DNA of 64,000 nt from Alphaproteobacteria bacterium (GCA_023384135.1 JAHDXS010000001.1:248001-312000); one strand, 5' to 3'. Positions 43,601 to 53,188 are shown, counted from the first letter of the stretch. Numbers and translations are program-made. Notes: generated by a model from the sequence alone, not told the origin.

Positions 43601-43936
43601 ATCGCAACGGGCGGAACCTGTAAGTTCCTCCAGGAACGCGGCCTGAAGGTTCAGCGCATCAACAAAGTGCTCGAAGGCCAGCCGCATATCGTGGACGCCA
43701 TCATCAACGGCAAGATCCAGATCGTGATCAACACGACGACGAAAAGCTCGCAGGCCCTCGCGGACTCATCGTCGATCCGCCGCATGGCACTGATGAACAA
43801 GATCCCCTACTACACCTTGATGACAGCCTCCAAGGCCGCCGTCGAGGCGATCAAGGCGATCAAGGCGCGGGAACTAACAGTCGCGCCACTGCAATCCTAC
43901 TTTGAAAAACCCAATTCAAAGAAGGCCGTAGCCTAG
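40628..43936 (+). CDS. carB: carbamoyl-phosphate synthase large subunit
   Basis: The 1102-residue protein has the two ATP-grasp halves expected of Car[18 protein letters not shown] in the first and [17 protein letters not shown] in the second. The allosteric MGS-like domain is at the C-terminus ([20 protein letters not shown]). The length equals the family norm. It makes carbamoyl phosphate from bicarbonate, ATP and the ammonia channelled from CarA. A terminator follows at 44014-44047. Confidence 0.97.
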   Translation: MPKRTDIKSICIIGAGPIIIGQACEFDYSGTQACKALKEEGYRIILVNSNPATIMTDPELTDATYVEPITPEIVAKILEKERPDALLPTMGGQTALNTALALAKNGTLDRLGIELIGADQQAIEKAEDREKFKVCMDELGLESAKSVVVKSLEEARQAIEKIGLPSIIRPSFTLGGTGGGIAYNKEDYEKIVREGLDASPTSEVLIEESLLGWKEYEMEVVRDKNDNCIIVCSIENVDPMGVHTGDSITVAPALTLTDKEYQIMRNASIAILRGIGVETGGSNVQFAVNPENGRMIVIEMNPRVSRSSALASKATGFPIAKIAAKLAVGFTLDELANDITGGRTPASFEPTIDYIVTKVPRFAFEKFKGTETILTTAMKSVGEVMSIGRSFEESLQKAMRSLEKGLTGLNPLPVRGTKGADDIALRDQLIAAIAKPTPQRILYVAEGLRQGLSIQEVQSICKYDPWFLERIANIVRAEKEILENGLPVNAEGWMKVKKLGFSDAQLAQLMKVPEANVRKARHAHNVHPVYKRVDSCAAEIPSETAYMYSCYEGNGLEPAENEIEPTNKKKIVILGGGPNRIGQGIEFDYCCVHAAYALKEAGYETIMVNCNPETVSTDYDTSDRLYFEPLTEEDVVELIHAEQKNGEVLGVIVQLGGQTPLKLSQCLQKHGIPILGTDPDAIDLAEDRERFQKLLKKLDLRQPPNALARSKQEALNIAEEIGFPIVIRPSYVLGGQAMEIVNNMGELDEYINTAVRVSGDTPVLLDRYLKSAIEIDVDALCDGEEVFVAGIMEHIEEAGIHSGDSMCVLPPHSLPADTIASIEEQTVKLAKALKVKGLMNVQFAARKNEETGEFDIYILEVNPRASRTVPFVAKATGVPVAKIAARIMAGEKLSSFRNMLVGMSKTHSAVKAPVFPFNRFPGVDPLLGPEMKSTGEVIGLDTDLAHAIAKSMLGAGIKLPVSGTVFLSVKDSDKEAAAQIARDLLDIGFDIIATGGTCKFLQERGLKVQRINKVLEGQPHIVDAIINGKIQIVINTTTKSSQALADSSSIRRMALMNKIPYYTLMTASKAAVEAIKAIKARELTVAPLQSYFEKPNSKKAVA

Positions 43937-44013
43937 CCAAGAGGATCATTCTTGACGCCCCCGCCCCGATACAGTAGCCTCGGGGTGTGGTCAGACACGC
44001 TTATGTTTTTCAC

Positions 44014-44047
44014 CCCGCCCATGATCCGGGCGGGATGTTTGTTTTTT
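44014..44047 (+). terminator. Rho-independent terminator after carB
   Basis: CCCGCCC (44014-44020) and GGGCGGG (44028-44034) form a 7-bp stem with a seven-base loop, followed by ATGTTTGTTTTTT. It separates carB from greA. Confidence 0.85.
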
Positions 44048-44077
44048 AAAGACTAATTTTTACAGGACGATAAGATC

Positions 44078-44551
44078 ATGGAACTGATCCCGTTGACAAA
44101 AGAAGGCTACACAAGGCTCGAAGGCGAGCTAAAGAATCTCAAGAGCGTCCAGCGCCCCGCTGTGATTCAGGCGATTGCCGAAGCGCGTGCCCATGGCGAT
44201 CTGTCTGAAAATGCCGAATACCACGCCGCGCGGGAACAGCAAAGCTTTATAGAGGGTCGGATCCAGGAACTCGAAGCCGTAATCGGCCGCGCTCAGGTGA
44301 TTGATCCTGCAAGCATGAGCGGCCAGACCGTAAAATTCGGTGCGACCGTAACGGTCGTAGATGAAGAAACGGACGATGAGGAGACATATCAACTGGTCGG
44401 CGATTACGAGTCTGACACCGAAAAAGGCCGCCTTTCGATCAGCGCACCGGTCGCCCGCGCCTTGATAGGTAAGGCAGTCGGCGATCTCGTAAAAGTTAAG
44501 ACGCCCAAAGGCATCCGCGTCTACGAAATTCTTGACGTTAAATACAAATAA
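44078..44551 (+). CDS. greA: transcript cleavage factor GreA
   Basis: The 157-residue protein has the N-terminal coiled coil with its acidic tip ([17 protein letters not shown]) and the C-terminal FKBP-like domain ([18 protein letters not shown], then [13 protein letters not shown]). It rescues backtracked RNA polymerase by stimulating transcript cleavage. The gene follows the carB terminator and so should have its own promoter in 44048-44077 or within the terminator region. Confidence 0.96.
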   Translation: MELIPLTKEGYTRLEGELKNLKSVQRPAVIQAIAEARAHGDLSENAEYHAAREQQSFIEGRIQELEAVIGRAQVIDPASMSGQTVKFGATVTVVDEETDDEETYQLVGDYESDTEKGRLSISAPVARALIGKAVGDLVKVKTPKGIRVYEILDVKYK

Positions 44552-44557
44552 GTATGA

Positions 44558-44806
44558 TTAAGCCAGTGTGCTCAGCCGCTGCTGGTCAGCGGAAAGCGTT
44601 GCGCCTGAATTGTTGGCAAGAAAAGTACCGACATCCTTTGCAGCCGCCTCGGCTTGCGAGAGATTAAGCGCTTCCTCAGAAATCTTCACCTCATCCACAG
44701 GGCCGCTTCGGGTTTCTTGTTTTTCGGAAGCTTTCTGGGTCTCTTGCGTTTTGCGGGTATTCTGGATCGGCTGCCCTGATCCTGCGGGATTGATGGAATC
44801 AACCAT
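44558..44806 (-). CDS. small protein of 82 residues, FlgM-like at most
   Basis: ATG 44806 (MVDSINPAGSGQPIQ) lies behind TCAGGAGAG; the longer frame to 44902 is not supported. The N-terminal half is Gln/Thr/Lys-rich and disordered. It is followed by VDEVKISEEALNLSQAEAAA and a short helix. The VKIS..AL segment recalls flagellar export-type N-termini and FlgM proteins, but the similarity is slight and no flagellar genes are near. Treat as hypothetical. Confidence 0.55.
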   Translation of the reverse strand: MVDSINPAGSGQPIQNTRKTQETQKASEKQETRSGPVDEVKISEEALNLSQAEAAAKDVGTFLANNSGATLSADQQRLSTLA

Positions 44807-44910
44807 GGCGTAACACTCTCCTGAAACGCTTGCGGCCTTCTGAGGGCCTGCTTGTAATTTTTGGGCTATGCGTAAAGCCCCTGACCAAGGTCGATCATAC
44901 AACCAAATGC

Positions 44911-45729
44911 CTAAAATTGCATAAACTTTATGGCAAGCGTAAGCCGAAGCGCCTTAAACGGCGGCTCCAAAGCATAGCGCGGGCTAAATATATTATATTT
45001 CAATTCCTTAACATGGTTGAAATACAAATCGGACAGTTTCGATACAGCACCAAGAAAGGGGTGTTCAGGACGCATGCCGCTGGTCCGCGCACCAGCAACC
45101 TCGGCCAGCAAAGCAGGCAAGTTTTCAAGACCTTGACCACGATAGAGGCCGGATTTTTTAACCCCATGCCGCTCCATGAGGTCTTCAGGCAGATAACATC
45201 GCTCCTGCGCAGCCAATGCGCCAACGCTGCGCAGCAATCCGGCCAGCGCGTAATTGACCGCCACCGGATAGACCGGCTCCATCTCCGGCTCGCCCCCGGC
45301 GATTTGGACAGCCAGCTTATAAAGGGGCGTGGACGTAAAATCGCAATAATTCAGCAAGCCCTCAAGATTGGCCGGGCACACATTCTCAAGATCGAACTCC
45401 CGCGCATAAGACAAAGTATCGAAATGCTCCTGCGGCAAATCATAAAGCCGGATCGCCTCGGCCAGTTCCTGCAAAACCTCATGCTCGGAAACTCCCTGCC
45501 CCGCATAGATCCGGCCGATCTCGTCCCGCCACCATTGCAGCCGGATGAGGCCGAGCGTGCTATCGCTGACCACTTCGCGTGTCTTGGCGATTTCATGGTT
45601 GAACGCGAACAGAGCCCATAACCCCGCCCGACGGTCCGGCGGCGCAAACAACGAAAGCAGAAAGCGATCCGGGTCATGTTCCCGGACGAGCCGTCCGCAG
45701 GCCGTAAGCTCGGGGTTTTTCAAAGCCAA
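44911..45729 (-). CDS. squalene/phytoene synthase-family protein (NDUFAF6-like)
   Basis: The 272-residue helical protein begins with CGRLVREHDPDRFLLSLFAP and has LWALFAFNHEIAKTREVVSD and LIRLQWWRDEIGRIYAG, the pattern of the trans-isoprenyl synthase branch that includes mitochondrial NDUFAF6. The two Asp-rich catalytic motifs of true squalene/phytoene synthases are not well preserved. No carotenoid or hopanoid genes are nearby. I therefore favour a complex I assembly role. The NDUFAF3-like gene at 48127 supports this. Confidence 0.75.
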   Translation of the reverse strand: MALKNPELTACGRLVREHDPDRFLLSLFAPPDRRAGLWALFAFNHEIAKTREVVSDSTLGLIRLQWWRDEIGRIYAGQGVSEHEVLQELAEAIRLYDLPQEHFDTLSYAREFDLENVCPANLEGLLNYCDFTSTPLYKLAVQIAGGEPEMEPVYPVAVNYALAGLLRSVGALAAQERCYLPEDLMERHGVKKSGLYRGQGLENLPALLAEVAGARTSGMRPEHPFLGAVSKLSDLYFNHVKELKYNIFSPRYALEPPFKALRLTLAIKFMQF

Positions 45730-45815
45730 TCCTGCCGATAATCCTTGAGAAATTGCGCAAAATCACTAGTGTAGCGTTAGCAGCTTTTACAGATCATGAA
45801 AAGCAGGAGAAGACC

Positions 45816-46448
45816 ATGGCTTTTGAACTTCCGAAACTGCCCTACGCCTACGATGCGCTGGCGCCTTATATGTCCGCCGAGACTCTGGAATTCCACCACG
45901 ACAAGCACCACAACGCCTACGTGGTCAAGGGGAACGAACTGGCGCAGGCTGCGGGCCTTGCGGATAAAACACTGGAACAGGTTGTCGTCTCGTCTTTCAA
46001 AAATCCGGCGCAAGCGGGCCTGTTCAACAACGCAGGCCAGCACTGGAACCATATCCATTTCTGGCACTGGATGAAAAAGGACGGCGGCCCGAAAAACGGC
46101 AAGGCCATCCCCACCAACCTCGAAAGCATGATCAAGGAGTCTTTCGGCTCGTATGACACGTTCCGGGGTAAGTTCATCGAGGCGGGAATGACGCAATTCG
46201 GCTCCGGCTGGTGCTGGCTGATCCTCGATGCGAACGGCAAGCTGGACGTTATGAAGACTCCGAACGGCGAAAACCCGCTCGCGCATGGAAAAACGGCCCT
46301 GCTCGGCTGCGATGTCTGGGAACACAGCTATTACATCGACTACCGCAACGCCCGCCAGAAATATCTGGAAGCCTTCATGGACAATCTCGTGAACTGGGAA
46401 TACGTAGCGGAGTTATTTGAAAAGGGCCCGGTCAAAATCGCGGCATAA
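45816..46448 (+). CDS. sodB: superoxide dismutase (iron type)
   Basis: ATG 45816 (MAFELPKLPYAYDALAP) follows GCAGGAGAAGACC; the upstream extension is rejected. The 210-residue enzyme has ligand His27 in LEFHHDKHHNAYV, the second His in AGQHWNHIHFW, and Asp/His in DVWEHSYYIDYRN. The Gln in GQHWNH at the usual active-site position favours iron over manganese. It converts superoxide to peroxide and oxygen in the cytoplasm. Confidence 0.95.
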   Translation: MAFELPKLPYAYDALAPYMSAETLEFHHDKHHNAYVVKGNELAQAAGLADKTLEQVVVSSFKNPAQAGLFNNAGQHWNHIHFWHWMKKDGGPKNGKAIPTNLESMIKESFGSYDTFRGKFIEAGMTQFGSGWCWLILDANGKLDVMKTPNGENPLAHGKTALLGCDVWEHSYYIDYRNARQKYLEAFMDNLVNWEYVAELFEKGPVKIAA

Positions 46449-46453
46449 GCATA

Positions 46454-46482
46454 AAAAAGGGGGCCCGCTAAGACCCCTTTTT
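46454..46482. terminator. bidirectional terminator between sodB and the 46498 gene
   Basis: AAAAAGGGG at 46454-46462 pairs with CCCCTTTTT at 46474-46482 around an eleven-base GC-rich centre. Both strands end in a T-run, so it can stop sodB and the convergent minus-strand gene. Confidence 0.82.
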
Positions 46483-46497
46483 AAATTCTGTGTTTTT

Positions 46498-48030
46498 CTA
46501 AGGCTTGCACGCTTGCTGGACCAGCGGATTACTGGCCGAATTCTCGCAAAGCTTCTCGCGCTGATCAGCCGGCATATTGCGAACCCGCTCGATAAACGAT
46601 TGGGCGCGCGCGTCGTACTCAGTCTGCGCCCCCTCTTGTGCTGCCCGGACTCTCTCATCGGTATTCCCAAGACGCTTGGCGGCTTCAGTCGTCACGGCTT
46701 GCTCAATCCGGATATTGATCGTACGTTCGATCTCACGTTGCCGCTCAGGTGAAAGCGCGCTAAATCCATCGGCGACTTGATTAATCGATGCCTGCACACC
46801 CAGCATGATGGCGTCTTTTTGAGCCTCGGTCACATTCTGCGCCGTAGCGGGTGCAAAACCCTGAACACGCTGCACAATTCCATCTGTCAGACGCTGGATT
46901 TCCTGCTGACGTTGCTCTGGTGTAAGACTCGAATTTCTCCTAACTAGGTCCGTGATCGCTTCTCGGGCATCCCTCATGACTGCGTTCCTCTGCGTGGGCG
47001 TCAAGGCTGTCCCGCCGGATGTGACGATGTCAGGAATACGCTGAACGGTCCGTGCGATCTCATTGATGCGCTGCTCGGGCGTAAGACTATTACTCGGGTC
47101 AAGAAGTACGCCAACTGTGCTCCGAACCCCTTGAATAAGCGTCTGGCGTTGCGCATCCATAGCCGAGCCGCCCGATTGCCCTCCGCCTTGCTGCGCAAGA
47201 ATCTCAGGAATGCGTTGGCGGATCTGACCGTAATCGACATTAAGATGCTGCAAAGCCTGCTGACGGCCGCGTTCTACATCGCCTTGGATATCGACGGTTT
47301 TCTTCTTCTCATACTCACTGCTATAAGCCGTACCCAGAGAAACTTTGGCCCGAGCGAGTGCGGCCACTGGGTCGCTGGAAGCGCTACGGCGCATCTCGTC
47401 CATAACGTTGGCGTAGCTGGCGTAACCGGCACCGCGCCAGGCGCCGACAACCTCGTTCATCTGTGCGGGGGTTAGCTTGTTCTCTTGCGGACCGCCGGAC
47501 TGCGCACTGTTCCGAATATAATCAAGCACCGTTTTTGCGCGATTGTAGTCCTCTGCCAAGTCGTTTCCGGTTGGCAGTATTCCGAGTTCAGAGAGGTTTT
47601 TTGGTTGAACCCCGCCGGCGGTAGCCGTGACAGATTGCCGAAATTGCGCCGAAATAGGCGCAATACTCTCAAGTGCGGGGCGGACACCGAGCATACGCCC
47701 AGTGACCATGCCGGAGTGCTCGGTGATGGTCATAGTCGGATCAACCATCTTTTTTCGGACGAAATCGGCAATAATATCGCGATGCCCGGGGGAAGCCCTT
47801 AAAGCTTCTAGAACACGGGTCTGCGTCTCAACGCTCTGTGCGCGGTTATCGTTACCTATGATGGTGTTAAGATCACTGATCGCACGCGAAGCCACGCGCA
47901 TCTGGTCTTTATTATCCTTGGCTGCGGTAATGTCGCTTGCCGAAACCGCGCCCGCCCTGTTGACTTCAACAAGAAAAGCCGCTCGATCCAGCGCCGTACC
48001 GCCCGGTAATGTTGGATTTCCACCCGCCAT
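46498..48030 (-). CDS. large Gln/Arg-rich repeat protein, unknown
   Basis: The 510-residue protein has no signal peptide and little hydrophobic content. A motif close to SSLTPEQRQQEIQR recurs at least three times: NSLTPEQRINEIAR, SSLTPEQRQQEIQR and SALSPERQREIER. Each copy is followed by a helix of similar length. It therefore looks like a string of small helical repeats. The C-terminus ends CENSASNPLVQQACKP with a possible disulphide pair. The gene interrupts the stretch between sodB and the secF/Mth938 operon. I recognise no family; a scaffold or structural role is guesswork. Confidence 0.65.
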   Translation of the reverse strand: MAGGNPTLPGGTALDRAAFLVEVNRAGAVSASDITAAKDNKDQMRVASRAISDLNTIIGNDNRAQSVETQTRVLEALRASPGHRDIIADFVRKKMVDPTMTITEHSGMVTGRMLGVRPALESIAPISAQFRQSVTATAGGVQPKNLSELGILPTGNDLAEDYNRAKTVLDYIRNSAQSGGPQENKLTPAQMNEVVGAWRGAGYASYANVMDEMRRSASSDPVAALARAKVSLGTAYSSEYEKKKTVDIQGDVERGRQQALQHLNVDYGQIRQRIPEILAQQGGGQSGGSAMDAQRQTLIQGVRSTVGVLLDPSNSLTPEQRINEIARTVQRIPDIVTSGGTALTPTQRNAVMRDAREAITDLVRRNSSLTPEQRQQEIQRLTDGIVQRVQGFAPATAQNVTEAQKDAIMLGVQASINQVADGFSALSPERQREIERTINIRIEQAVTTEAAKRLGNTDERVRAAQEGAQTEYDARAQSFIERVRNMPADQREKLCENSASNPLVQQACKP

Positions 48031-48126
48031 GACTCAATCAATCCCTAAATATCGTTTTTAATTATAATAGCCTCAACCAACGCCCACTATAACGCTTGAG
48101 GCAAAAAGATGCAAATAAAGGCCACC

Positions 48127-48516
48127 CTAACCACCTAAAACAGGCAGCAAAGCCGCAGCAACCCTGCGCCCTTCGGTCATAAGGACATTGTAAGTCCGGC
48201 AAGCCGCCCCGGTATCCATCGCTTCCGCATTGATATTCAGTGACTTAACGAATTTTAGCAGGGCCGGAGCCAAAAAAACGTGCTGTGCGCCCGTTCCGAG
48301 GATCAGAATGTCAATTTGACCCTGAAATTCCTCAAAACACTCAAAATCCTGAGCCTGCAAGGCCTCGGCATCAAGAGCGGAGACATTCCAGACAAACGTG
48401 GCCGGGGAAGTGACGATGATACCGCCTTCATAACGTGTCCCGCTGACCTTAAAGCCCCCATCGGCATAGCTCTGGATAATCTGCTGCCCCTTTTTGATCA
48501 GCGGCGTGACATCCAT
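48127..48516 (-). CDS. Mth938-like protein (NDUFAF3 homologue)
   Basis: I start at ATG 48516 (MDVTPLIKKGQQIIQSYADG), one base after the secF stop; the longer open frame runs inside secF. The 129-residue product contains FKVSGTRYEGGIIVTSPATF and IDILILGTGAQHVFLAPALL, the DUF498/Mth938 fold, whose mitochondrial relative NDUFAF3 helps assemble complex I. In alphaproteobacteria this gene commonly follows secF. It probably shares the secD-secF transcript. Confidence 0.85.
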   Translation of the reverse strand: MDVTPLIKKGQQIIQSYADGGFKVSGTRYEGGIIVTSPATFVWNVSALDAEALQAQDFECFEEFQGQIDILILGTGAQHVFLAPALLKFVKSLNINAEAMDTGAACRTYNVLMTEGRRVAAALLPVLGG

Positions 48517-48517
48517 C

Positions 48518-49537
48518 TCAGGCGGACTCGGCAGCCTTGGGGTCTGACAAATCGTCCTTATGGGGACGTATACCAAGACAGACAAGAACGGGTGCGGCAA
48601 CGTAGATAGAGGAATAGGTGCCCACAATAATCCCGAAAATAAGCGCGTACACAAAACCTCTGATGACCTCGCCGCCAAACACATACAACGCCATCAAGGC
48701 CAGCAAGGTTGTAAAAGACGTCATCGTCGTGCGCGTTAAGGTTTCATTGATGGCCCGGTTAATAAGCTCCGGAAGCGGCTTTTTCTTGTATTTCCGCATA
48801 TCCTCGCGAATGCGATCAAAAACGACAACCGTGTCGTTCACAGAATAACCGGCGACCAAAAGAATGGCGGCCAGAGTCGAAAGATTAAACTCCATCTGTG
48901 TAAGTGAGAATAAACCAATCGTCAGGATGACGTCATGCAAGGTCGTCGCAATTGTTGCAGAAACGGCGAATTGCCACTCAAACCGCGCCCAGATATAAGC
49001 CATAATGGCCAGAATGGAGAGGCTGATTGCCCACAAACCCTGAACCTTGAGCTCATCACCAACCTGCGGCCCTACATACTCGACACGCCGATAATCTACC
49101 TGCCCGTCTTTAAAAAACTCGGCCAGCGCCGAGCGCACAGCCTCAATCGCCTTCGTCTGCGCGGTAGGACAAGGCTCAGGGTCGGTGCTCTTGCGGTTAG
49201 CCTCTACGCATGCCTCATAGGCAGCCCGGGTCTGATCCGTTTCCGCCTGCTGTGCTAGACGGATAAGCAAATCGCGTTCTTGCCCGAATTCCTGAATCGA
49301 GATGTCACCAAGCTTTAATGCATTCAAAGCTTCGCGAAGCGCTTCCAGATCGGGCTTTATCGGGGCTTCAATTTCAATCGCTGTACCGCCAGTGAAATCG
49401 ATGCCGAAATTAAGGCCGCGCGTGGCAAGCATAAAAAAAGTTCCCAATACAAGAAAGATTGAGAGCACGTAAGCGATACGACGATAGCGATAGAAATTAA
49501 AATCGATCGTATCGGGAATGATTTTTATACCGCGCAT
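48518..49537 (-). CDS. secF: protein translocase subunit SecF
   Basis: The 339-residue membrane protein has the SecF N-terminal helix and FGIDFTGGTAIEIEA, a periplasmic loop of about 100 residues, and a five-helix RND-like domain with STLAAILLVAGYSVNDTVVV and DRIREDMRKYKKK. With SecD it uses the proton gradient to pull exported chains through SecYEG. It begins ten bases after the secD stop. Confidence 0.96.
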   Translation of the reverse strand: MRGIKIIPDTIDFNFYRYRRIAYVLSIFLVLGTFFMLATRGLNFGIDFTGGTAIEIEAPIKPDLEALREALNALKLGDISIQEFGQERDLLIRLAQQAETDQTRAAYEACVEANRKSTDPEPCPTAQTKAIEAVRSALAEFFKDGQVDYRRVEYVGPQVGDELKVQGLWAISLSILAIMAYIWARFEWQFAVSATIATTLHDVILTIGLFSLTQMEFNLSTLAAILLVAGYSVNDTVVVFDRIREDMRKYKKKPLPELINRAINETLTRTTMTSFTTLLALMALYVFGGEVIRGFVYALIFGIIVGTYSSIYVAAPVLVCLGIRPHKDDLSDPKAAESA

Positions 49538-49547
49538 AATCTATCCC

Positions 49548-51104
49548 CTATATCGGCACAACGGCGCCGGACTTTGCGCGTTGCAACCAGAAAACAACAA
49601 AAAGCCGCGTTAACATGATGGCGGAAAACATAGATGTAACAATCCCGATCCCGAGCGTGACCGCAAAACCTTTGATAGGTCCGGCCCCGAAAGCGAACAG
49701 AATGATCGCCGCAATCAGTGTCGTAAGGTTGGCGTCTACAATCGTTGACATCGCCTTGCTGTAACCCGTATCGATCGCAGAAATATTCGAACGCCCGGCC
49801 CGCAACTCCTCGCGGATACGCTCGAAGATAAGAACGTTTGCATCAACAGCCATACCAACGGTCAGCACGATCCCGGCTATACCCGGAAGCGTAAGAGTCG
49901 CCTGAAGAACAGAGAGCAGACCGATAATCAGTGCAACGTTAACAAGTAAAGCGATATCGGCCAGAAAACCGAAGAATCCGTATGAAAAAATCATAAACAG
50001 CAAAACAAGTCCCAAACCGTAAAGGCTTGCAGTTTTGCCGGCCTCAACCGAATCCGCCCCCAGAGAGGGACCAACTGAGCGCTCCTCAACCACGTTCATC
50101 GGTGCGGGCAAGGCACCGGCTCGAAGCAAGAGAGCCAGATCGTTAGCCGTTTGAACCGTAAAGCTCCCTGAAATCTGCCCCTGGCCGCCACAAATGGGCT
50201 CGCGGATAACAGGAGAGCTGATGATTTCGTTATCGAGAACAATAGCAAAAGGCTTGTTCACATTCGCCCGCGTAACGTCACAGAATTTACGCGCACCGAC
50301 CGCATCAAGCCGGAAACTAACGACCGTCTCGCCGTTCTGATCAAAACTGGGCTGTGCGTTTTCAAGCATGTCGCCGGTGATCACGGGACGACGGCTAACA
50401 TCCAGCTTCGCGCCTGGCTCTTCAAGCATAGGCAGACTCATCTCACCTGCGCCCCGCCGACCCGTAGCGTTCACCAAATGAAAGCCAAGCTTCGCCGTTT
50501 TACCGATGATACGTTTAACATCTTCCGCTTTTGCGCCGGGAACCTGCAATAGAACGCGGTTCTCGCCTTGCCTTTGAATTGTGGGCTCAGTGGTACCCAT
50601 CTGGTCAACGCGGCGGCGAACGATTTCGATCGACTGATCCAGAACCTGATCTTGTATTTCCTTGATCTGAGACTCATCCATCGTGGCATCGATAACAAGC
50701 CCGTCCTCGGAGGTCGTAACCAAATAGCGAGCATCGATAGCCCTGACCACACCGCGTGCTTGTTCGCTTAAACTTGTATCCTTGAGGGTAATCCGGGCGC
50801 CCGTAGGCAAAGTTCCAAGCTTCTGATACCCGATTTTCGCCTCAAGCAAACCGTTCCTGATTTCCTGCTCCAAAAACTCAGCCCGTTCGCGGTAAACAAA
50901 GTCAAGATCGACCTCAAACAGAAGATGCGCCCCGCCGCGAAGGTCGAGCCCAAGATTAATGGTGCTTTTTGGAAAACCGGCAGGAAGATTGTCTGACATC
51001 CACTGTCGCCCGGAATCGCCGACAAAGTTAGGCAGAGTATACAGAATGCCCCAAAGCGATACCGCAAAAATCAGGAGGGTCTTCCAAAGAGGAATACGAA
51101 TCAT
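49548..51104 (-). CDS. secD: protein translocase subunit SecD
   Basis: The 518-residue protein has LGLDLRGGAHLLFEVDLDFV near the N-terminus, the long periplasmic P1 domain, and the C-terminal membrane domain with LPGIAGIVLTVGMAVDANVL and ERIREELRAGRS. It is the partner of SecF. It lies between yajC (six bases upstream) and secF in one operon. Confidence 0.96.
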   Translation of the reverse strand: MIRIPLWKTLLIFAVSLWGILYTLPNFVGDSGRQWMSDNLPAGFPKSTINLGLDLRGGAHLLFEVDLDFVYRERAEFLEQEIRNGLLEAKIGYQKLGTLPTGARITLKDTSLSEQARGVVRAIDARYLVTTSEDGLVIDATMDESQIKEIQDQVLDQSIEIVRRRVDQMGTTEPTIQRQGENRVLLQVPGAKAEDVKRIIGKTAKLGFHLVNATGRRGAGEMSLPMLEEPGAKLDVSRRPVITGDMLENAQPSFDQNGETVVSFRLDAVGARKFCDVTRANVNKPFAIVLDNEIISSPVIREPICGGQGQISGSFTVQTANDLALLLRAGALPAPMNVVEERSVGPSLGADSVEAGKTASLYGLGLVLLFMIFSYGFFGFLADIALLVNVALIIGLLSVLQATLTLPGIAGIVLTVGMAVDANVLIFERIREELRAGRSNISAIDTGYSKAMSTIVDANLTTLIAAIILFAFGAGPIKGFAVTLGIGIVTSMFSAIMLTRLFVVFWLQRAKSGAVVPI

Positions 51105-51110
51105 CAGGGG

Positions 51111-51506
51111 TTACTTCTTTTCAGCCTTGGCCGCTTTGGCATCATTCGCGACAGGTTTAAGAAGATCCTCGGTCTTGCCCTGAATCGTTGATCGGAGAGC
51201 CGTAACTTTCAGGCCGTTCCCCAGATCGATTAGAACTTCACGGTCATCAATGATCTTATCGATCTTGCCCACCAAACCGCCACCAGTGATAACCCGGTCG
51301 CCCTTTTTAAGGTCGGACAGCATATCGCTATGCTCCTTAAAGCGCCGCTGCTGTGGCATAATCAGAAGGATATAGAACAAAAAGACAAGAATACCGACAA
51401 GAGCGATATTCCAGAAAAACGCTTCTCCAGCGGTCGGCGCATCGGCGAGCGCGTCAAGCTGATCGGCGTTCTCGGCGGCGGCGGCATAAGCTTTTGCAAT
51501 GAGCAT
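51111..51506 (-). CDS. yajC: preprotein translocase subunit YajC
   Basis: I choose ATG 51506 (MLIAKAYAAAAENADQL) because GGGAGCAG lies upstream; the frame extends five codons to a TTG that overlaps that site. The 131-residue protein has one membrane helix (FFWNIALVGILVFLFYILLI) and the YajC core MPQQRRFKEHSDMLSDLKKG with GGLVGKI. It associates with SecDF. The Lys/Ala tail is typical. Confidence 0.93.
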   Translation of the reverse strand: MLIAKAYAAAAENADQLDALADAPTAGEAFFWNIALVGILVFLFYILLIMPQQRRFKEHSDMLSDLKKGDRVITGGGLVGKIDKIIDDREVLIDLGNGLKVTALRSTIQGKTEDLLKPVANDAKAAKAEKK

Positions 51507-51593
51507 AAATTCTGCTCCCAAAGGGTAAAATCATAACAGACGCTGAATATAGCGGCATAAAAGCCAAAATCAAGCCCCGCGGCGAAGCCACCC

Positions 51594-53180
51594 CTAAAGA
51601 GCCGTTCGAAAAGCGCCCATTCGACCGGCCCGAGCGGCGGTGCGTAAAGAGGAGAACGCGCCCAAAAGGAACAGAAATGCGCCCGCCGCCAGACCGCCGC
51701 TAAGGCTCCAGTTGAATATCCCCCGGTCGATGATCGCGTCCTTGGGCCGGTCCGGCGGATAGAGAACCTGAACCTGATCCTTGCGCTTCATCGTAGGCGA
51801 ACTGGCCCCCACACTGTCCTCAAAGCGCACATCTTGCCCCCCTAAATCCTTAAATCGGACAACCGCATGGTAAACATAACCATCATCGGTACTTTTACTC
51901 CTAAGATCGACCACTTCGCCCCCGGTCCTGATGCCATTTTGGGACAAAGCCAGCATGCTCTCCCCGGCGTAATAAGAGCCCGCGCCAAGCCCCAGCCCGA
52001 TCAAAAGCATGATCAGCCCGGAAATACGATAGGCTCGCCGCTGCTTGGGGATTCCCGTACGAATCTCCTCCGGCGTCATCAATCGCCCCTTCTTGCTTGC
52101 ATCGTCCATGGTTATGGTAAAATTTTCATTGCTCAGAAACTCACCGCTACGAAAGGCTTTCCAGCCCTTCTCCCGCTCAGCTTTTGGAATTTTTTCCAAA
52201 AAGAGCATGAGCTGGTAACCGGCAAACCCCACCCCGGCTAAAAGCAGCGCAATCATTCCCAAAGAAAACCGGAACTGCGAAACGGCCACATACCCAATAA
52301 ACAGCCCCGGCAAAAGAAAAATAAGCCCAAGAACCAGCCAAACAAGGCTGGCCTTTTTGACCTTCGGCGGATGCCCGGGAAACATCAGAAGCCTTGCGCG
52401 CGTCCCCGGCAGGGTATGCAGAAAATAGGCTCCTGTACCGACAGAGTCGACATATTCGGCGCGCTCGCCTTGAGGGGTGTGGTATTCGTATACAGGATAG
52501 AAAGCATCCTGCGTAGCAACAGCCCCCCCGGAGCCAATCGAACCCTTTCGCCTGCTGAAAAAGAATATAAGACAAAAAATAAGAATGAAAAGGACGCTAA
52601 AACCCATAAAGGCGATGGCGATGCCCATATTGTGCCAGAAATCGGCAATCACGAACCACTCAGGGTCGTCGGGGTCATAATAAACGCCGATCCCCTGCCC
52701 TTCATCATATGAGGGCGCCCCACCATAGCTTATGGAATCCTTGACTTCCCGGCTCTCGCCTTTGCGGTCGGTAAAACGGATGACTGTCGAATTACTGGAG
52801 TCTCCGTCAGAATCAGTTGTAGTTTCGTTCCGAACGACAACGGCATCGGCATACATTCCGTTCGTCGTTAAATCATAGTACCCATAAGCAAACCATGCCC
52901 CGATGCCTCCAAAAATCAGAGGAAAGAGAATAAAGAAAAAGCCAAAAACAAGAAGAGCACCATGGGAGTTCTGACCTTCAGAGTCAGGGGTTTCGGCTTC
53001 CCATTTGGAAGTCTGAACAACACGCAAACCAACCACTCGCCCCTCTATTCTACGGGCACAAAAGCGCCAATAAAAATGATGGGCTAACATTCCGCCGCCG
53101 ATCAGCAGAAACACGCTGGCCATCAGCATAAGACCAAGCGCATTCCAAGCCTCCAGTACGGAGAAAATGAGATCAAACAT
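51594..53180 (-). CDS. DUF3592 membrane protein
   Basis: The 528-residue protein has several membrane helices (for example ALLVFGFFFILFPLIFGGIG and MGIAIAFMGFSVLFILIFCL). Three soluble beta-rich segments follow the DUF3592 pattern (VVGLRVVQTSKWEA; ADAVVVRNETTTDSDG with FTDRKGESREVKDS; GGEVVDLRSKSTDDGY with VRFKDLGGQDVRFEDSVG, each followed by GxxYDPDDP or LYPPDRP). It therefore seems to carry two to three copies of the domain. Function of DUF3592 is not known. The downstream side is the yajC-sec operon; the next gene upstream is eight bases away. Confidence 0.8.
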   Translation of the reverse strand: MFDLIFSVLEAWNALGLMLMASVFLLIGGGMLAHHFYWRFCARRIEGRVVGLRVVQTSKWEAETPDSEGQNSHGALLVFGFFFILFPLIFGGIGAWFAYGYYDLTTNGMYADAVVVRNETTTDSDGDSSNSTVIRFTDRKGESREVKDSISYGGAPSYDEGQGIGVYYDPDDPEWFVIADFWHNMGIAIAFMGFSVLFILIFCLIFFFSRRKGSIGSGGAVATQDAFYPVYEYHTPQGERAEYVDSVGTGAYFLHTLPGTRARLLMFPGHPPKVKKASLVWLVLGLIFLLPGLFIGYVAVSQFRFSLGMIALLLAGVGFAGYQLMLFLEKIPKAEREKGWKAFRSGEFLSNENFTITMDDASKKGRLMTPEEIRTGIPKQRRAYRISGLIMLLIGLGLGAGSYYAGESMLALSQNGIRTGGEVVDLRSKSTDDGYVYHAVVRFKDLGGQDVRFEDSVGASSPTMKRKDQVQVLYPPDRPKDAIIDRGIFNWSLSGGLAAGAFLFLLGAFSSLRTAARAGRMGAFRTAL

Positions 53181-53188
53181 GATGAGCC

